Assembly (NCBI RefSeq): GCF_022179525.1
Contig: NZ_BPQX01000042.1
Location: forward strand, 1-64,000
Source of the DNA: Methylobacterium persicinum
GTDB lineage: Bacteria; Pseudomonadota; Alphaproteobacteria; Rhizobiales; Beijerinckiaceae
Length of the DNA: 64,000 nucleotides
Direction: 5' to 3'
Position numbers and translations under genes: made by a program. Below, piece by piece: positions 8,205 to 16,123 of this stretch (position 1 is the first letter of the stretch; every line of letters starts with the position of its first letter). Under the pieces are notes generated by a model. It did no database searches and was not told the DNA's origin. It saw only the letters and a program-made list of their open reading frames with translations.

Positions 8205-10448
8205 ATGTTCGACGTTCAACGCGAAGAGCTGATGTGGGGCGACCGCAAGCTCGTCCTCGAGACGGGCAAGGTAGCCCGGCAGGCGGACGGCGCCGTCGTC
8301 GCCACCTATGGCGAGACTTCGGTGCTCGCCTGCGTCGTGGGCGCCAAGGAGCCGAAGGCCGGCATCGACTTCCTCCCCCTCACCGTGAACTACCAGGAGC
8401 GCGCCTACGCCGCCGGCCGCATTCCCGGTGGGTACTTCAAGCGCGAGGGCCGTCCCTCGGAGAAGGAGACCCTGGTCTCCCGCCTCATCGACCGGCCGAT
8501 CCGTCCCCTCTTCGTCGAGGGCTGGCGCAACGACACCCAGGTCACGGTCACGGTGCTGACCCACGACCTTGAGAACGATCCCGACATCGTCGCCATGGTG
8601 GCGGCCTCGGCGGCGCTGACCCTTTCGGGCGTGCCGTTCATGGGCCCGATCGGCGCGGCCCGCGTGGGCTACGTCAACGGCGGCTACAAGCTGAACCCTC
8701 TGGTCACCGAGACCAAGGAAGAGTCTTCCCTCGACCTCGTCGTCGCCGGCACCCAGGACGCCGTCCTGATGGTCGAGTCCGAGGCGAAGGAGCTCTCGGA
8801 AGACGTGATGCTCGGGGCCGTGATGTTCGGCCACAAGCACTTCCAGCCGGTGATCGAGGCGATCATCCGTCTGGCCGAGAAGGCGGCGAAGGAGCCGCGG
8901 GACTTCTCCCCGCCGGAGAACGCCGACGTCGAGAAGGCGGTCCTGGAGATCTGCGAGAGCGAGCTGCGCGCCGCCTACACCAAAACCGTCAAGCAGGAGC
9001 GCTACGCCGCCGTCGACGTCGTGAAGGCGAAGGTGATGGCCGCCCTCTGCCCGGCCGAGGGTGGGGCGAAGTTCGATGCCGAGAAGGTGAAGGCCGCCTT
9101 CAAGGAGGCCCAGTCGAAGGTGGTCCGCTGGAACATTCTCGATACCGGCGCCCGCATCGACGGCCGTGACGTGAAGACCGTTCGCCCGATCCTCTCCGAG
9201 GTCGGCGTTCTGCCCCGCGCCCACGGCTCGGCCCTGTTCACCCGCGGCGAGACGCAGGCCCTCGTGGTCGCCACCCTCGGCACCGGCGAGGACGAGCAGT
9301 TCATCGACGCCCTGGAAGGCACCTACAAGGAGCGCTTCCTGCTCCACTACAACTTCCCCCCCTATTCGGTGGGTGAGACGGGCCGCATGGGCTCCCCGGG
9401 CCGCCGCGAGATCGGCCACGGCAAGCTGGCGTGGCGGGCGATCCGCCCGGTGCTGCCGCCGGCTCACGAGTTCCCGTACACGATCCGCGTCGTGTCCGAG
9501 ATCACGGAGTCCAACGGCTCGTCCTCGATGGCGTCGGTCTGCGGCGGCTCGCTGTCGCTGATGGATGCGGGTGTCCCGCTGCGCCGTCCGGTGGCCGGCA
9601 TCGCCATGGGCCTTATCCTTGAGGGTGAGCGCTTCGCGGTGCTGTCCGACATCCTCGGCGACGAGGATCACCTCGGCGACATGGACTTCAAGGTGGCCGG
9701 CACGGACGAGGGCGTGACCTCGCTCCAGATGGACATCAAGATCGCCGGCATCACCGAGGAGATCATGCGGGTCGCCCTCGATCAGGCGAAGGACGGGCGT
9801 GCCCACATCCTCGCTGAGATGGCCAAGGCCCTCACGGCGGCTCGTCCGGAGCTCGGCGAGTACGCGCCGCGCATCGAGACCATGCAGATCCCGACGGACA
9901 AGATCCGCGACGTGATCGGCACCGGCGGCAAGGTGATCCGCGAGATCGTCGAGAAGACCGGCGCCAAGATCAACATCGAGGATACCGGCATCGTGAAGAT
10001 CGCCTCCGCCGACGGCAAGGCGATCAAGGCGGCCTACAACTGGATCCGCTCGATCGTCGCCGAGCCCGAGGCCGGCATGATCTACGACGGCACCATCGTG
10101 AAGTGCATGGAGTTCGGCGCCTTCGTGAACTTCTTCGGCGCCAAGGATGGCCTCGTCCACATCTCGGAACTCGCCGCCCAGCGGGTCGCCAAGGTTACCG
10201 ACGTGGTGAAGGAAGGCGACAAGGTGAAGGTGAAGTTCCTCGGTCAGGACGACCGGGGCAAGATCCGCCTGTCCATGAAGGTCGTCGACCAGGAGACGGG
10301 CGAGGACATCACCGACAAGATCAAGGCGCAGCGCGACTCCGACCGGGCCGAGCGGGGCGACGAGCCCCGTGAGCCTCGGGAAGGCCGCGAAGGCCGGGAG
10401 AACGGCAGCCGTCACCGGGGCGAGCGCCGCCGCGAGGCGGGCGAGTAA
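8205..10448 (+). CDS. pnp: Polyribonucleotide nucleotidyltransferase (PNPase)
   Basis: A 747-residue phosphorolytic 3'-5' exoribonuclease of RNA turnover. The order is two RNase PH domains separated by an alpha-helical linker (the second with [15 protein letters not shown] and [13 protein letters not shown]), a KH domain ([16 protein letters not shown]) and an S1 domain ([16 protein letters not shown]). The C-terminus is an Arg/Glu-rich charged tail of about 40 residues. The start is ATG 8205, where conserved [12 protein letters not shown] begins; an in-frame upstream extension to 8049 is not credible. A strong terminator follows. Confidence 0.97.
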   Translation: MFDVQREELMWGDRKLVLETGKVARQADGAVVATYGETSVLACVVGAKEPKAGIDFLPLTVNYQERAYAAGRIPGGYFKREGRPSEKETLVSRLIDRPIRPLFVEGWRNDTQVTVTVLTHDLENDPDIVAMVAASAALTLSGVPFMGPIGAARVGYVNGGYKLNPLVTETKEESSLDLVVAGTQDAVLMVESEAKELSEDVMLGAVMFGHKHFQPVIEAIIRLAEKAAKEPRDFSPPENADVEKAVLEICESELRAAYTKTVKQERYAAVDVVKAKVMAALCPAEGGAKFDAEKVKAAFKEAQSKVVRWNILDTGARIDGRDVKTVRPILSEVGVLPRAHGSALFTRGETQALVVATLGTGEDEQFIDALEGTYKERFLLHYNFPPYSVGETGRMGSPGRREIGHGKLAWRAIRPVLPPAHEFPYTIRVVSEITESNGSSSMASVCGGSLSLMDAGVPLRRPVAGIAMGLILEGERFAVLSDILGDEDHLGDMDFKVAGTDEGVTSLQMDIKIAGITEEIMRVALDQAKDGRAHILAEMAKALTAARPELGEYAPRIETMQIPTDKIRDVIGTGGKVIREIVEKTGAKINIEDTGIVKIASADGKAIKAAYNWIRSIVAEPEAGMIYDGTIVKCMEFGAFVNFFGAKDGLVHISELAAQRVAKVTDVVKEGDKVKVKFLGQDDRGKIRLSMKVVDQETGEDITDKIKAQRDSDRAERGDEPREPREGREGRENGSRHRGERRREAGE

Positions 10449-10482
10449 TCGCTTCGCCGGCCCACGTGTACTGAAGTTCGGA

Positions 10483-10518
10483 GCGCGGCCCCCCTCGGGG
10501 GCCGCGCTTCTTTTTTTG
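10483..10518 (+). terminator. Rho-independent terminator of rpsO-pnp
   Basis: An 11-bp stem GCGCGGCCCCC / CTC / GGGGGCCGCGC is followed by TTCTTTTTTTG. It begins 34 bases after the pnp stop. Confidence 0.93.
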
Positions 10519-10556
10519 TCTCCCACGCCCGGATCGACGGCGTGGACCGTCCGGCC

Positions 10557-10581
10557 GGAACGCCCTGGCTGCCTCCGCGTT
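10557..10581 (+). promoter_or_regulatory. Exact EcfG-type general stress promoter
   Basis: GGAAC at 10557-10561, a 16-bp spacer, then CGTT at 10578-10581. This is the alphaproteobacterial EcfG/sigma-T consensus GGAAC-N16/17-CGTT. It lies 30 bp before the start codon of the following small membrane protein and after the pnp terminator, so it would be that gene's own promoter. Confidence 0.72.
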
Positions 10582-10610
10582 CGCCCCGCGATTGGAAGCG
10601 GAGGAGCCTG

Positions 10611-10832
10611 ATGGCCAACGACATGATCCACGACATCTTCAGCGGCGAGCAGAACCTGACCACGACGGAGCGGGCTGTGTCTGTCGCGCTCGGCCTCGGC
10701 ATCGCAGCGGCGGCGGCTCAGCCCCGTCCGAATAAGTGGCTGAGCCTTGCAGCCCTCGTGGTGGGCGTCGGCCTCGCTATGCGCGGCGCGACGGGGCATT
10801 GCGCCATCAAGGCGGTGGCGCACGAACTCTGA
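10611..10832 (+). CDS. Small DUF2892-like inner membrane protein
   Basis: A 73-residue protein with an N-terminal polar segment (MANDMIHDIFSGEQNL) and two hydrophobic helices (AVSVALGLGIAAAAA and LSLAALVVGVGLAMRG), ending near GHCAIKAVAHEL. The layout resembles DUF2892/YgaP-like membrane proteins. The start ATG 10611 follows a good ribosome-binding site (GGAGGAG). An exact EcfG promoter lies upstream, suggesting induction in the general stress response. The molecular function is unknown. Confidence 0.75.
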   Translation: MANDMIHDIFSGEQNLTTTERAVSVALGLGIAAAAAQPRPNKWLSLAALVVGVGLAMRGATGHCAIKAVAHEL

Positions 10833-10842
10833 ATGCAGGTTC

Positions 10843-10931
10843 CCAAAGGACGAGTCCTTTGGCGGGTGCAGGGCGGCGCCCTGCTCACCAGGGGCGTCGC
10901 GCTGGACCCCAGCGAAGGGCTCGCCCTTCGC
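10843..10931. repeat. Cluster of four consecutive stem-loops
   Basis: Four hairpins follow one another: 10843-10862 (8-bp stem CCAAAGGA), 10868-10884 (7-bp stem GCAGGGC), 10899-10913 (6-bp stem CGCTGG) and 10912-10931 (9-bp stem GCGAAGGGC). It sits between convergent genes and looks like an intergenic mosaic repeat. Confidence 0.65.
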
Positions 10932-10947
10932 CATCCCTGGATCGAAC

Positions 10948-10975
10948 AAAAAAAGGGGCGCCCTGTGGCGCCCCT
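10948..10975 (-). terminator. Rho-independent terminator of the GlsB-like gene
   Basis: Read on the minus strand, a 9-bp stem AGGGGCGCC with loop ACAG is followed by a run of U. It lies 25 bases beyond the stop of the GlsB-like gene. Confidence 0.85.
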
Positions 10976-10999
10976 CTTCGTGTCCGCCGGAGCGGGTCT

Positions 11000-11263
11000 T
11001 CAGTAGGTCGTGGTGCGACGGCTGGCGATGAAGCCGTAGATGAACAGCACGATCACGGCGCCGACGATGGCGCCGATGAAACCGGCCCCCTGATTCGGGC
11101 CGTACCACCCCACCGCCTGACCGATGAAGGTCGCGACGAAAGCGCCGACGATGCCGAGGATCGTCGTCAGGATAAAGCCCGCAGGCTCATTCGGGCCGGG
11201 CATTAAGAACTTGGCGACGACACCCGCCAGGAATCCGATGATGATCGTCCAAAGAATGCCCAT
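11000..11263 (-). CDS. GlsB/YeaQ/YmgE-family stress-response membrane protein
   Basis: An 87-residue very hydrophobic protein with three membrane helices and glycine-rich packing, starting MGILWTIIIGFLAGVVAKFL and including GFILTTILGIVGAFVATFIG. This is the pattern of the transglycosylase-associated/GlsB family, small inner-membrane proteins often induced by stress whose biochemical role is unclear. The start ATG at 11263 follows GGGGAGAGTC, a good ribosome-binding region. It has its own terminator and no operon partners. Confidence 0.88.
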   Translation of the reverse strand: MGILWTIIIGFLAGVVAKFLMPGPNEPAGFILTTILGIVGAFVATFIGQAVGWYGPNQGAGFIGAIVGAVIVLFIYGFIASRRTTTY

Positions 11264-11479
11264 GACTCTCCCCGCTTTTGGGCCGCTGACGCCCTCTGAA
11301 CGCGTGGGTTTTCCAACCGGTTGCTCCAATACCCCACCACGGGAGCGATTTTTTTTCCTCAGTTCCCTCCTGCGACACTGATAGCCCGCAACACCCTTTA
11401 CGGGGGCCGGTCCACAGCGGCACATACGGCGCCGCCGGGCTGTCGTCCGGCGTATGTCGCGGACGGATGGAGAGAGCGT

Positions 11480-11836
11480 ATGGCGATCAGGCGGATCGAG
11501 CCGGGGGCGCGGATGTCCCAAGGCGTCGTTTATGGTGAAACCGTTTACCTCGCAGGGCAGGTCGCCAACGAGCCCGTCGGCACGGGTGTCACCGGTCAGA
11601 CGCAGAACATCCTCGAACAGATCGACCGCTTGCTCGCGTCGGCTGGCACCGGCAAGGAGAATATCCTGACGGCCACGGTCTACCTCGCCGACATTGCGCA
11701 TTTCGCCGAGATGAACGCCGCCTGGGATGCCTGGGTGTCGAAGGACAATCCTCCCGCCCGCGCCACCGTCGAGGCAAAGCTCGCCGCGCCCGAATATCTC
11801 GTCGAGATCGTCGTCGTCGCCGCGCGGACGGCCTGA
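11480..11836 (+). CDS. RidA-family (YjgF/YER057c) protein
   Basis: A 118-residue RidA-family protein. The core motifs YGETVYLAGQVAN, the arginine in PPARATVEAKLAAPEYLVEI and the C-terminal EIVVVAA match the fold. Members hydrolyse reactive enamine/imine intermediates such as 2-aminoacrylate to keto acids and ammonia, but the subgroup is diverse. ATG 11480 follows GGAGAGAGCGT. Only two bases separate its stop from the polyamine-binding protein start, so the two are likely co-transcribed and a link with amine catabolism is plausible. Confidence 0.88.
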   Translation: MAIRRIEPGARMSQGVVYGETVYLAGQVANEPVGTGVTGQTQNILEQIDRLLASAGTGKENILTATVYLADIAHFAEMNAAWDAWVSKDNPPARATVEAKLAAPEYLVEIVVVAARTA

Positions 11837-11838
11837 GC

Positions 11839-12969
11839 ATGGCGTTTCGGCTTCCGGGGCGGGGGCGGCTCGCCGCTCTCGGCGCGTGCCTCGCCGCGGC
11901 GCTCGGGACCGCCCTCTTCGCCGGGGCCGCACGCCCTGCGAACGAGAGGGTCGTCAACATCTACAACTGGTCGGATTATATCGACCCGCAGGTGCTCGAT
12001 GCCTTCACCCGTGAGACGGGCATCAAGGTCGTCTACGACACCTACGATAACAACGAGATCCTGGAGACCCGCCTCCTGGCCGGCCGGTCGGGCTACGACA
12101 TCGTGGTGCCGTCGGGCCCGTACCTCCAGCGGCTCATCCGGGCCGGCGCCTTTCGACCCCTCGACAAGGCGAAATTGAAGAACCTCGGCAATCTCTGGCC
12201 GGATATCATGGGGCGGCTGGCCGGCTACGATCCCGGCAACCTCTACGCCATCGACTACATGTGGGGCACCACCGGGATCGGCTACAATGCTGCCCTGGTG
12301 CGGGAGAAGCTCGGGCCGAACGCACCGGTCAACTCATGGGGCATCGTCCTGAACCCATCCTCGGCGAACAAGCTGAAGGAGTGTGGGATCATGATGCTCG
12401 ACAGCCCGGAGGACCTGATCCCGAGCATGCTGCCCTTCTTCGGCGCGAAGGCGGACAGCAAGCGCTGGGACGACATGACCCTCGTCACCGATGCCCTGTA
12501 CAAGGTGCGCGGCAGCGTGCGCAAATTCCACTCGTCGGAATATATTCAGGCGTTGGCGAACGGCGATATCTGCATCGCGGTCGGCTATTCGGGAGACGTG
12601 TTGCAGGCGAAGAAGCGGGCCGACGAAGCCAATAACGGCGTCGACGTGGCCTATGTGGTCCCCAAGGAGGGATCGCTGATGTGGTTCGATTCCTTCGCCA
12701 TCCCGAAGGATGCACCCCACCCGGCCGAAGCCCTGGCCTTCCTTGACTACATGATGCGGCCGGAAGTGGCGGCGGCAAACACGAACTTCGTGTCCTACGC
12801 GAGCGCAAACCTCGCCGCGAAGGCGTTCGTGAAGCCCGAGATCCTCAACAACCCCGGCATCTACCCCGACGAGGCGACGATGCAGCGCCTGTCTGTGAAC
12901 ACCGCCTGGGACGAGCGCACCCAGCGCTTCGTCACCCGGCTCTGGACGCGGGTCCGTACCGGGCGGTAA
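11839..12969 (+). CDS. potF: Periplasmic polyamine (putrescine/spermidine)-binding protein
   Basis: A 376-residue substrate-binding protein of the PotF/SpuD type. It has an N-terminal signal peptide (LAALGACLAAALGTALFAGAA) and then VVNIYNWSDYIDPQVL, the family hallmark, plus YDIVVPSGPYLQRLI and YMWGTTGIGYN. The family delivers polyamines to an ABC importer. No potGHI-like permease or ATPase gene is nearby, so it must work with components elsewhere or act as a sensor. It appears co-transcribed with RidA. Confidence 0.88.
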   Translation: MAFRLPGRGRLAALGACLAAALGTALFAGAARPANERVVNIYNWSDYIDPQVLDAFTRETGIKVVYDTYDNNEILETRLLAGRSGYDIVVPSGPYLQRLIRAGAFRPLDKAKLKNLGNLWPDIMGRLAGYDPGNLYAIDYMWGTTGIGYNAALVREKLGPNAPVNSWGIVLNPSSANKLKECGIMMLDSPEDLIPSMLPFFGAKADSKRWDDMTLVTDALYKVRGSVRKFHSSEYIQALANGDICIAVGYSGDVLQAKKRADEANNGVDVAYVVPKEGSLMWFDSFAIPKDAPHPAEALAFLDYMMRPEVAAANTNFVSYASANLAAKAFVKPEILNNPGIYPDEATMQRLSVNTAWDERTQRFVTRLWTRVRTGR

Positions 12970-13000
12970 CGGGGCGGGGGATCGATGCCCTTTTGCGATA

Positions 13001-13030
13001 CCCTCCCGTGATCCAAGGATCACGGGAGGG
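13001..13030. terminator. Bidirectional terminator-like hairpin
   Basis: A perfect 14-bp inverted repeat (CCCTCCCGTGATCC and its complement around AA) between the convergent ends of the polyamine-binding protein gene and the DUF3597 gene. No clear U tract follows on either strand, so it may instead protect 3' ends. Confidence 0.65.
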
Positions 13031-13040
13031 CCGTATGGGC

Positions 13041-13454
13041 CTAGTGCTTCAGGTCGTCCGGCACCTTGCCGCCGTTTTCGGCGAGCTTCGTCATCACCTG
13101 CTTGTGAAGCCAGATGTTCATGGAGGCGGAATCCTCCTTGTCGCCGGTGTAGTGCAGCTCGTCGGCGAGTTGCTTCCGCGAGGCGAGGCCCGAATCGAGG
13201 TCCAGGAGCTTCATCAGGTCCACGATGGAGTGGCGCCAGTCGAGCTTCTGCGGGTTCTTTTCCGCCATCCCGGTGAGGACCGCCTCGACATCCACCGGCT
13301 GTCCGCCGCCGCTGCTGCTGCTGCCCGCGCTGCCGGTCGGGGCAGCTGTGCTCGTCTGGCCCGAACCGGACGTGGTCGCCGACGGCGCCGCCTCTGCTTC
13401 TCCACCTCCGAACGGGTGGAGGATCTTGCTGACGATGTTGCCGAGAAGGCTCAT
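13041..13454 (-). CDS. DUF3597-family protein
   Basis: A 137-residue protein starting MSLLGNIVSKILHPFG, followed by a low-complexity Ala/Ser/Thr/Gly linker of about 35 residues and a conserved C-terminal domain including KLDWRHSIVDLMKLLDLDSG, RKQLADELHY and MNIWLHKQVM. This matches DUF3597, a small helical domain of unknown role that often accompanies LysM or peptidoglycan-related proteins. It is monocistronic and converges with the polyamine-binding protein gene. Confidence 0.85.
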   Translation of the reverse strand: MSLLGNIVSKILHPFGGGEAEAAPSATTSGSGQTSTAAPTGSAGSSSSGGGQPVDVEAVLTGMAEKNPQKLDWRHSIVDLMKLLDLDSGLASRKQLADELHYTGDKEDSASMNIWLHKQVMTKLAENGGKVPDDLKH

Positions 13455-13541
13455 AGGTTCACTCCGTCCTGCGCTGCGCCGGTTGCGGCGTGGCGCGTCG
13501 ACAACATGTCGCAGCGTTCGGACGTTCCAAAGAATGCGACC

Positions 13542-13730
13542 TCAGCGTGAACTACCGAGGGCGACCCCGAGCAGGCAGAGGCCCACGACCAGGCAGATCC
13601 CGCTCCACCGCTCGAGAAAGGCCGACCGCGTCGGGTCTTTCACGGAGAGCGCAGCGAGGATCACGCCACTCAGAAGGCATCCGAGGCAGATCACGAACGT
13701 GAGCACTTTGAGTTCATCGGGCGAAAACAC
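13542..13730 (-). CDS. Small two-helix membrane protein, hypothetical
   Basis: An open frame of 62 residues from GTG 13730 with two hydrophobic helices (VLTFVICLGCLLSGVILAAL and CLVVGLCLLGVALG) separated by a charged loop. No family is recognised. The upstream sequence is AT-rich with no clear ribosome-binding site. The hydrophobic pattern argues for a real small membrane protein, but the call is tentative. Confidence 0.42.
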   Translation of the reverse strand: MFSPDELKVLTFVICLGCLLSGVILAALSVKDPTRSAFLERWSGICLVVGLCLLGVALGSSR

Positions 13731-14201
13731 CCGTTATTTATATGTTCGCGGACCGCATTCGCGAACCACAAACTTGCGAGCTCTACCACTTATAATCACT
13801 ATTTAGAGATATGAGATGTTTTATATCATGGTTCGGGAGTAAATTCGTAGAAGTGAATGTTATCTCGCGACACTCAGAAAATGATGAAATTTTTTTATCG
13901 AAGGATCGGCATCATGCCGCCGATAGAGAGTATAAGCCCGCTCAATGGCGTGCGAAGTACACGGGCAAAGGCAGAGAGACCGATAATCCGATTTTCTGGA
14001 ATGGCCGTACTGCCCTAAGGCCTCCCCGCTTTCCTCGGCCGGAGCGAGAAACGACCGTGGTTGTATTACGAATACCGGATTCGGCGGCGGCGGTGCGGCG
14101 GCGGCGGACGAACTGTGCGAGTCGCACCGGCAAAGCGTTGACACGGGGCGACCCCCCCACCATAAGGACGGCGCGGGACGCCCGGCGGGCGTCACGACCT
14201 T
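13731..14201. other. AT-rich non-coding stretch upstream of tRNA-Tyr
   Basis: The first about 230 bases (13731-13960) are far more AT-rich than the surroundings, with TTATTTATATG, TTATAATCAC and a run of seven T. A 7-bp inverted repeat occurs at 13744-13766. The rest returns to high GC. A rightward open frame over it runs into the tRNA and is not credible. It may hold promoters or be a remnant of inserted DNA. Confidence 0.5.
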
Positions 14202-14285
14202 GGGGGAATGTCCCGAGCGGCAAAGGGGGCGGACTGTAAATCCGCTGCGTAAGCTTCGTAGGTTCGAGTCCTACTTCCCCCACCA
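14202..14285 (+). tRNA. tRNA-Tyr (anticodon GTA)
   Basis: An 84-nt class II tRNA with the 3' CCA encoded. The acceptor stem GGGGGAA pairs with TTCCCCC, the anticodon loop is CTGTAAA between GCGGA and TCCGC, a long variable arm follows (TGCGTAAGCTTC) and the T arm is GTAGG-TTCGAGT-CCTAC. The long variable arm is expected for bacterial tRNA-Tyr. Confidence 0.97.
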
Positions 14286-14352
14286 AGATCCTCACATCGC
14301 TGGCAAAAGCGCACAGGTCGAATGGCCCTGCGCTGCTGCGATGTCCCCGCGC

Positions 14353-15000
14353 TTACCGCGATTTCGCCAGGGCTGCCTCGATACGGGCGGCAGCGGCGGC
14401 GGAATAACCTTTCCCTTCCAGGCTCTGTCCCGCCTGTGCGACCCCGGACAGGTTGCGCGCGGCCCGGCCCGGCGAATGCCGCGCCCGGAGGGCATGGGCG
14501 TCCCTGTGGCTTGAATGGGTCACGGCGATCGCCAGGGCGTCGGCCGCGTCCGCGATCCGGAATTCGGCCTTGGGCAGCAGGAAGCGCACCATCGCCTGGA
14601 TCTGCGCCTTGTCCGCATGGCCGGAACCCGCCACCGTCTTCTTGATGAGGTTGGCGGCGTATTCGAAGACCGGCACGCCGGCGAGCGCCGGCACCAGCAG
14701 GGCCACCGCACGGGCGTGACCGAGCTTGAGAGTGGCCTGGGCGTCCTTGTTGACGAAGGTCTCCTCCACGGCGACCTCGTCCGGCTGGAGCGCTTCGCAG
14801 ATCCGGCTGAGACCCTCGAACAGTTCGCGCAGGCGGAGGGCCAGGGGCAACTCGCCATCGGAGGTGACGACCCCGCAATCGTGGTAGGTCAAACTCGTAC
14901 CGCGGGCGGTGATCAGGCCCCAGCCGGTGCGGCGCAGGCCCGGATCGATCCCGAGGATCCGAACCGGCGCGTTCGGACCGGACGTCTTGGCGGCGGTCAT
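14353..15000 (-). CDS. ruvC: Holliday junction resolvase RuvC
   Basis: A 215-residue crossover junction endodeoxyribonuclease, which cleaves four-way junctions in recombinational repair with RuvAB. Acidic catalytic residues are visible in RILGIDPGLRRTGWG (Asp19), VAVEETFVNKDAQ and DAADALAIAVTH. The tail is about 40 residues longer than E. coli RuvC. In many relatives ruvC is followed by ruvA and ruvB; neither is in the window. It converges with tRNA-Tyr. Confidence 0.96.
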   Translation of the reverse strand: MTAAKTSGPNAPVRILGIDPGLRRTGWGLITARGTSLTYHDCGVVTSDGELPLALRLRELFEGLSRICEALQPDEVAVEETFVNKDAQATLKLGHARAVALLVPALAGVPVFEYAANLIKKTVAGSGHADKAQIQAMVRFLLPKAEFRIADAADALAIAVTHSSHRDAHALRARHSPGRAARNLSGVAQAGQSLEGKGYSAAAAARIEAALAKSR

Positions 15001-15048
15001 GGTGCTCTTTCAGGGCTTCCTGGCGCCGGCATCCGTACCGCGATCGCC

Positions 15049-15648
15049 ATGCTTCACCAAACGGGGACGACCATGCGCCAAGAAGGTCCGATCAGCCGCT
15101 TTCCGGTGCCACCCCTGGCCGACATGCCGGCCGACCTCCGGGCTCGGATCGAGCAGGTCCAGGAAAAGGCGGGCTTCGTGCCCAATATCTTCCTGGCGCT
15201 TGCCCACCGGCCCGACGAGTTCCGCGCCTTCTTCGCCTTCCATGACGCTCTCATGGACCGGGCGGGAGGCCTCACCAAGGCGGAGCGAGAGATGATCGTG
15301 GTGGCCACCAGCGCCGCCAACCGGTGTCTCTATTGCGTCGTGGCCCATGGGGCGATCCTCCGGGTGCGGGCCAAGGACTCCCTGCTCGCCGACGAGATCG
15401 CCGTGAACTATGCCAAGGCGCCGATCACACCCAGGCAGAAGGCGATGCTCGACTTCGCCGTGAAGCTCGCCATCGATCCCGGCGCAGTCGGCGAGGCCGA
15501 CCATGCCACCCTGGCGCAGGCGGGCCTGACACCGGACGAGATCTGGGATGTGGCGGCGATCACCGCCTTGTTCGCCCTGTCGAACCGCCTCGCCAGCGCG
15601 GCTGACCTTCGGCCCAACGGGGAATTCTACGGAATGGCACGCGGCTGA
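15049..15648 (+). CDS. AhpD-like peroxidase-related protein (carboxymuconolactone decarboxylase fold)
   Basis: About 199 residues (191 from the second ATG at 15073) of the uncharacterised peroxidase-related enzyme group in the AhpD/CMD superfamily. The redox motif is NRCLYCVVAHG, a CxxC followed by a conserved His, and a second helical repeat follows near LTPDEIWDVAAITALFALSNR. Such proteins are thiol peroxidases or disulfide reductases of unknown substrate. It starts close to and diverges from ruvC. Confidence 0.87.
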   Translation: MLHQTGTTMRQEGPISRFPVPPLADMPADLRARIEQVQEKAGFVPNIFLALAHRPDEFRAFFAFHDALMDRAGGLTKAEREMIVVATSAANRCLYCVVAHGAILRVRAKDSLLADEIAVNYAKAPITPRQKAMLDFAVKLAIDPGAVGEADHATLAQAGLTPDEIWDVAAITALFALSNRLASAADLRPNGEFYGMARG

Positions 15649-15651
15649 GGG

Positions 15652-15972
15652 TCATTTCCCGCGCCCGAGCAGGATGATCGCCGCACCGACGAGACAGACG
15701 AACCCGCCGAGGGCATCGCGCAGGTCGGGGCGCTCCCCCTCCGCCCACCACATCCAGCACAGCGAGGCGACGATGTAGACCCCGCCATAGGCGGCGAAGG
15801 CGCGCCCCGCCGCCTCGCTCTCCACAAGGGTCAGCAGCAAGCCGAAGGCGATGAGGGAGCCGGTTCCGGCGACTGCCCACCACGGGGAATAGCCCAGGCG
15901 CAGCCACGCCCAGAAGGCGTAGCAACCCGCGATCTCGGCCAGGGCCGCTGCCGGATAGATCAGGGCCGTCAT
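15652..15972 (-). CDS. YnfA/UPF0060-family small membrane protein
   Basis: A 106-residue protein with four membrane helices matching Ynf[34 protein letters not shown] and WWAEGERPD. The family is related to the small multidrug resistance fold and has been linked to efflux, but substrates are unsettled. It ends only a few bases from the convergent AhpD-like gene. Confidence 0.93.
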   Translation of the reverse strand: MTALIYPAAALAEIAGCYAFWAWLRLGYSPWWAVAGTGSLIAFGLLLTLVESEAAGRAFAAYGGVYIVASLCWMWWAEGERPDLRDALGGFVCLVGAAIILLGRGK

Positions 15973-16123
15973 GCTGAGATCTTCGTGTGGTTCATAGGGC
16001 TCCCGTCCGCACGATCAGCCATACCATCGCGTGGACGCCGTTCCACGGATTCTCCGTCGGTCGGCCTGCCCAACCCCGACGCATCGAAGGGGAGCGTTAA
16101 TCCCGTCGCGGTCTGATGGGGGC

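Noticed and set aside
8118-11108. Leftward open frame of 996 codons opposite pnp
   Set aside because: High-GC shadow antisense to a well-conserved gene; the translation is rich in His, Arg and Gly without a fold.
13503-13528. Possible leftward EcfG promoter with GGAAC-N17-TGTT before the DUF3597 gene
   Set aside because: One mismatch in the -10 element; plausible but too weak to claim.
13811-14239. Rightward open frame of 142 codons over the AT-rich region
   Set aside because: It runs into tRNA-Tyr, has no recognisable domain and its composition is not protein-like.
14192-14878. Leftward open frame ending in an SRTRTYEAYAADLQSA-like peptide
   Set aside because: It is the antisense translation of tRNA-Tyr joined to a shadow frame of ruvC; this peptide is a well-known false gene.
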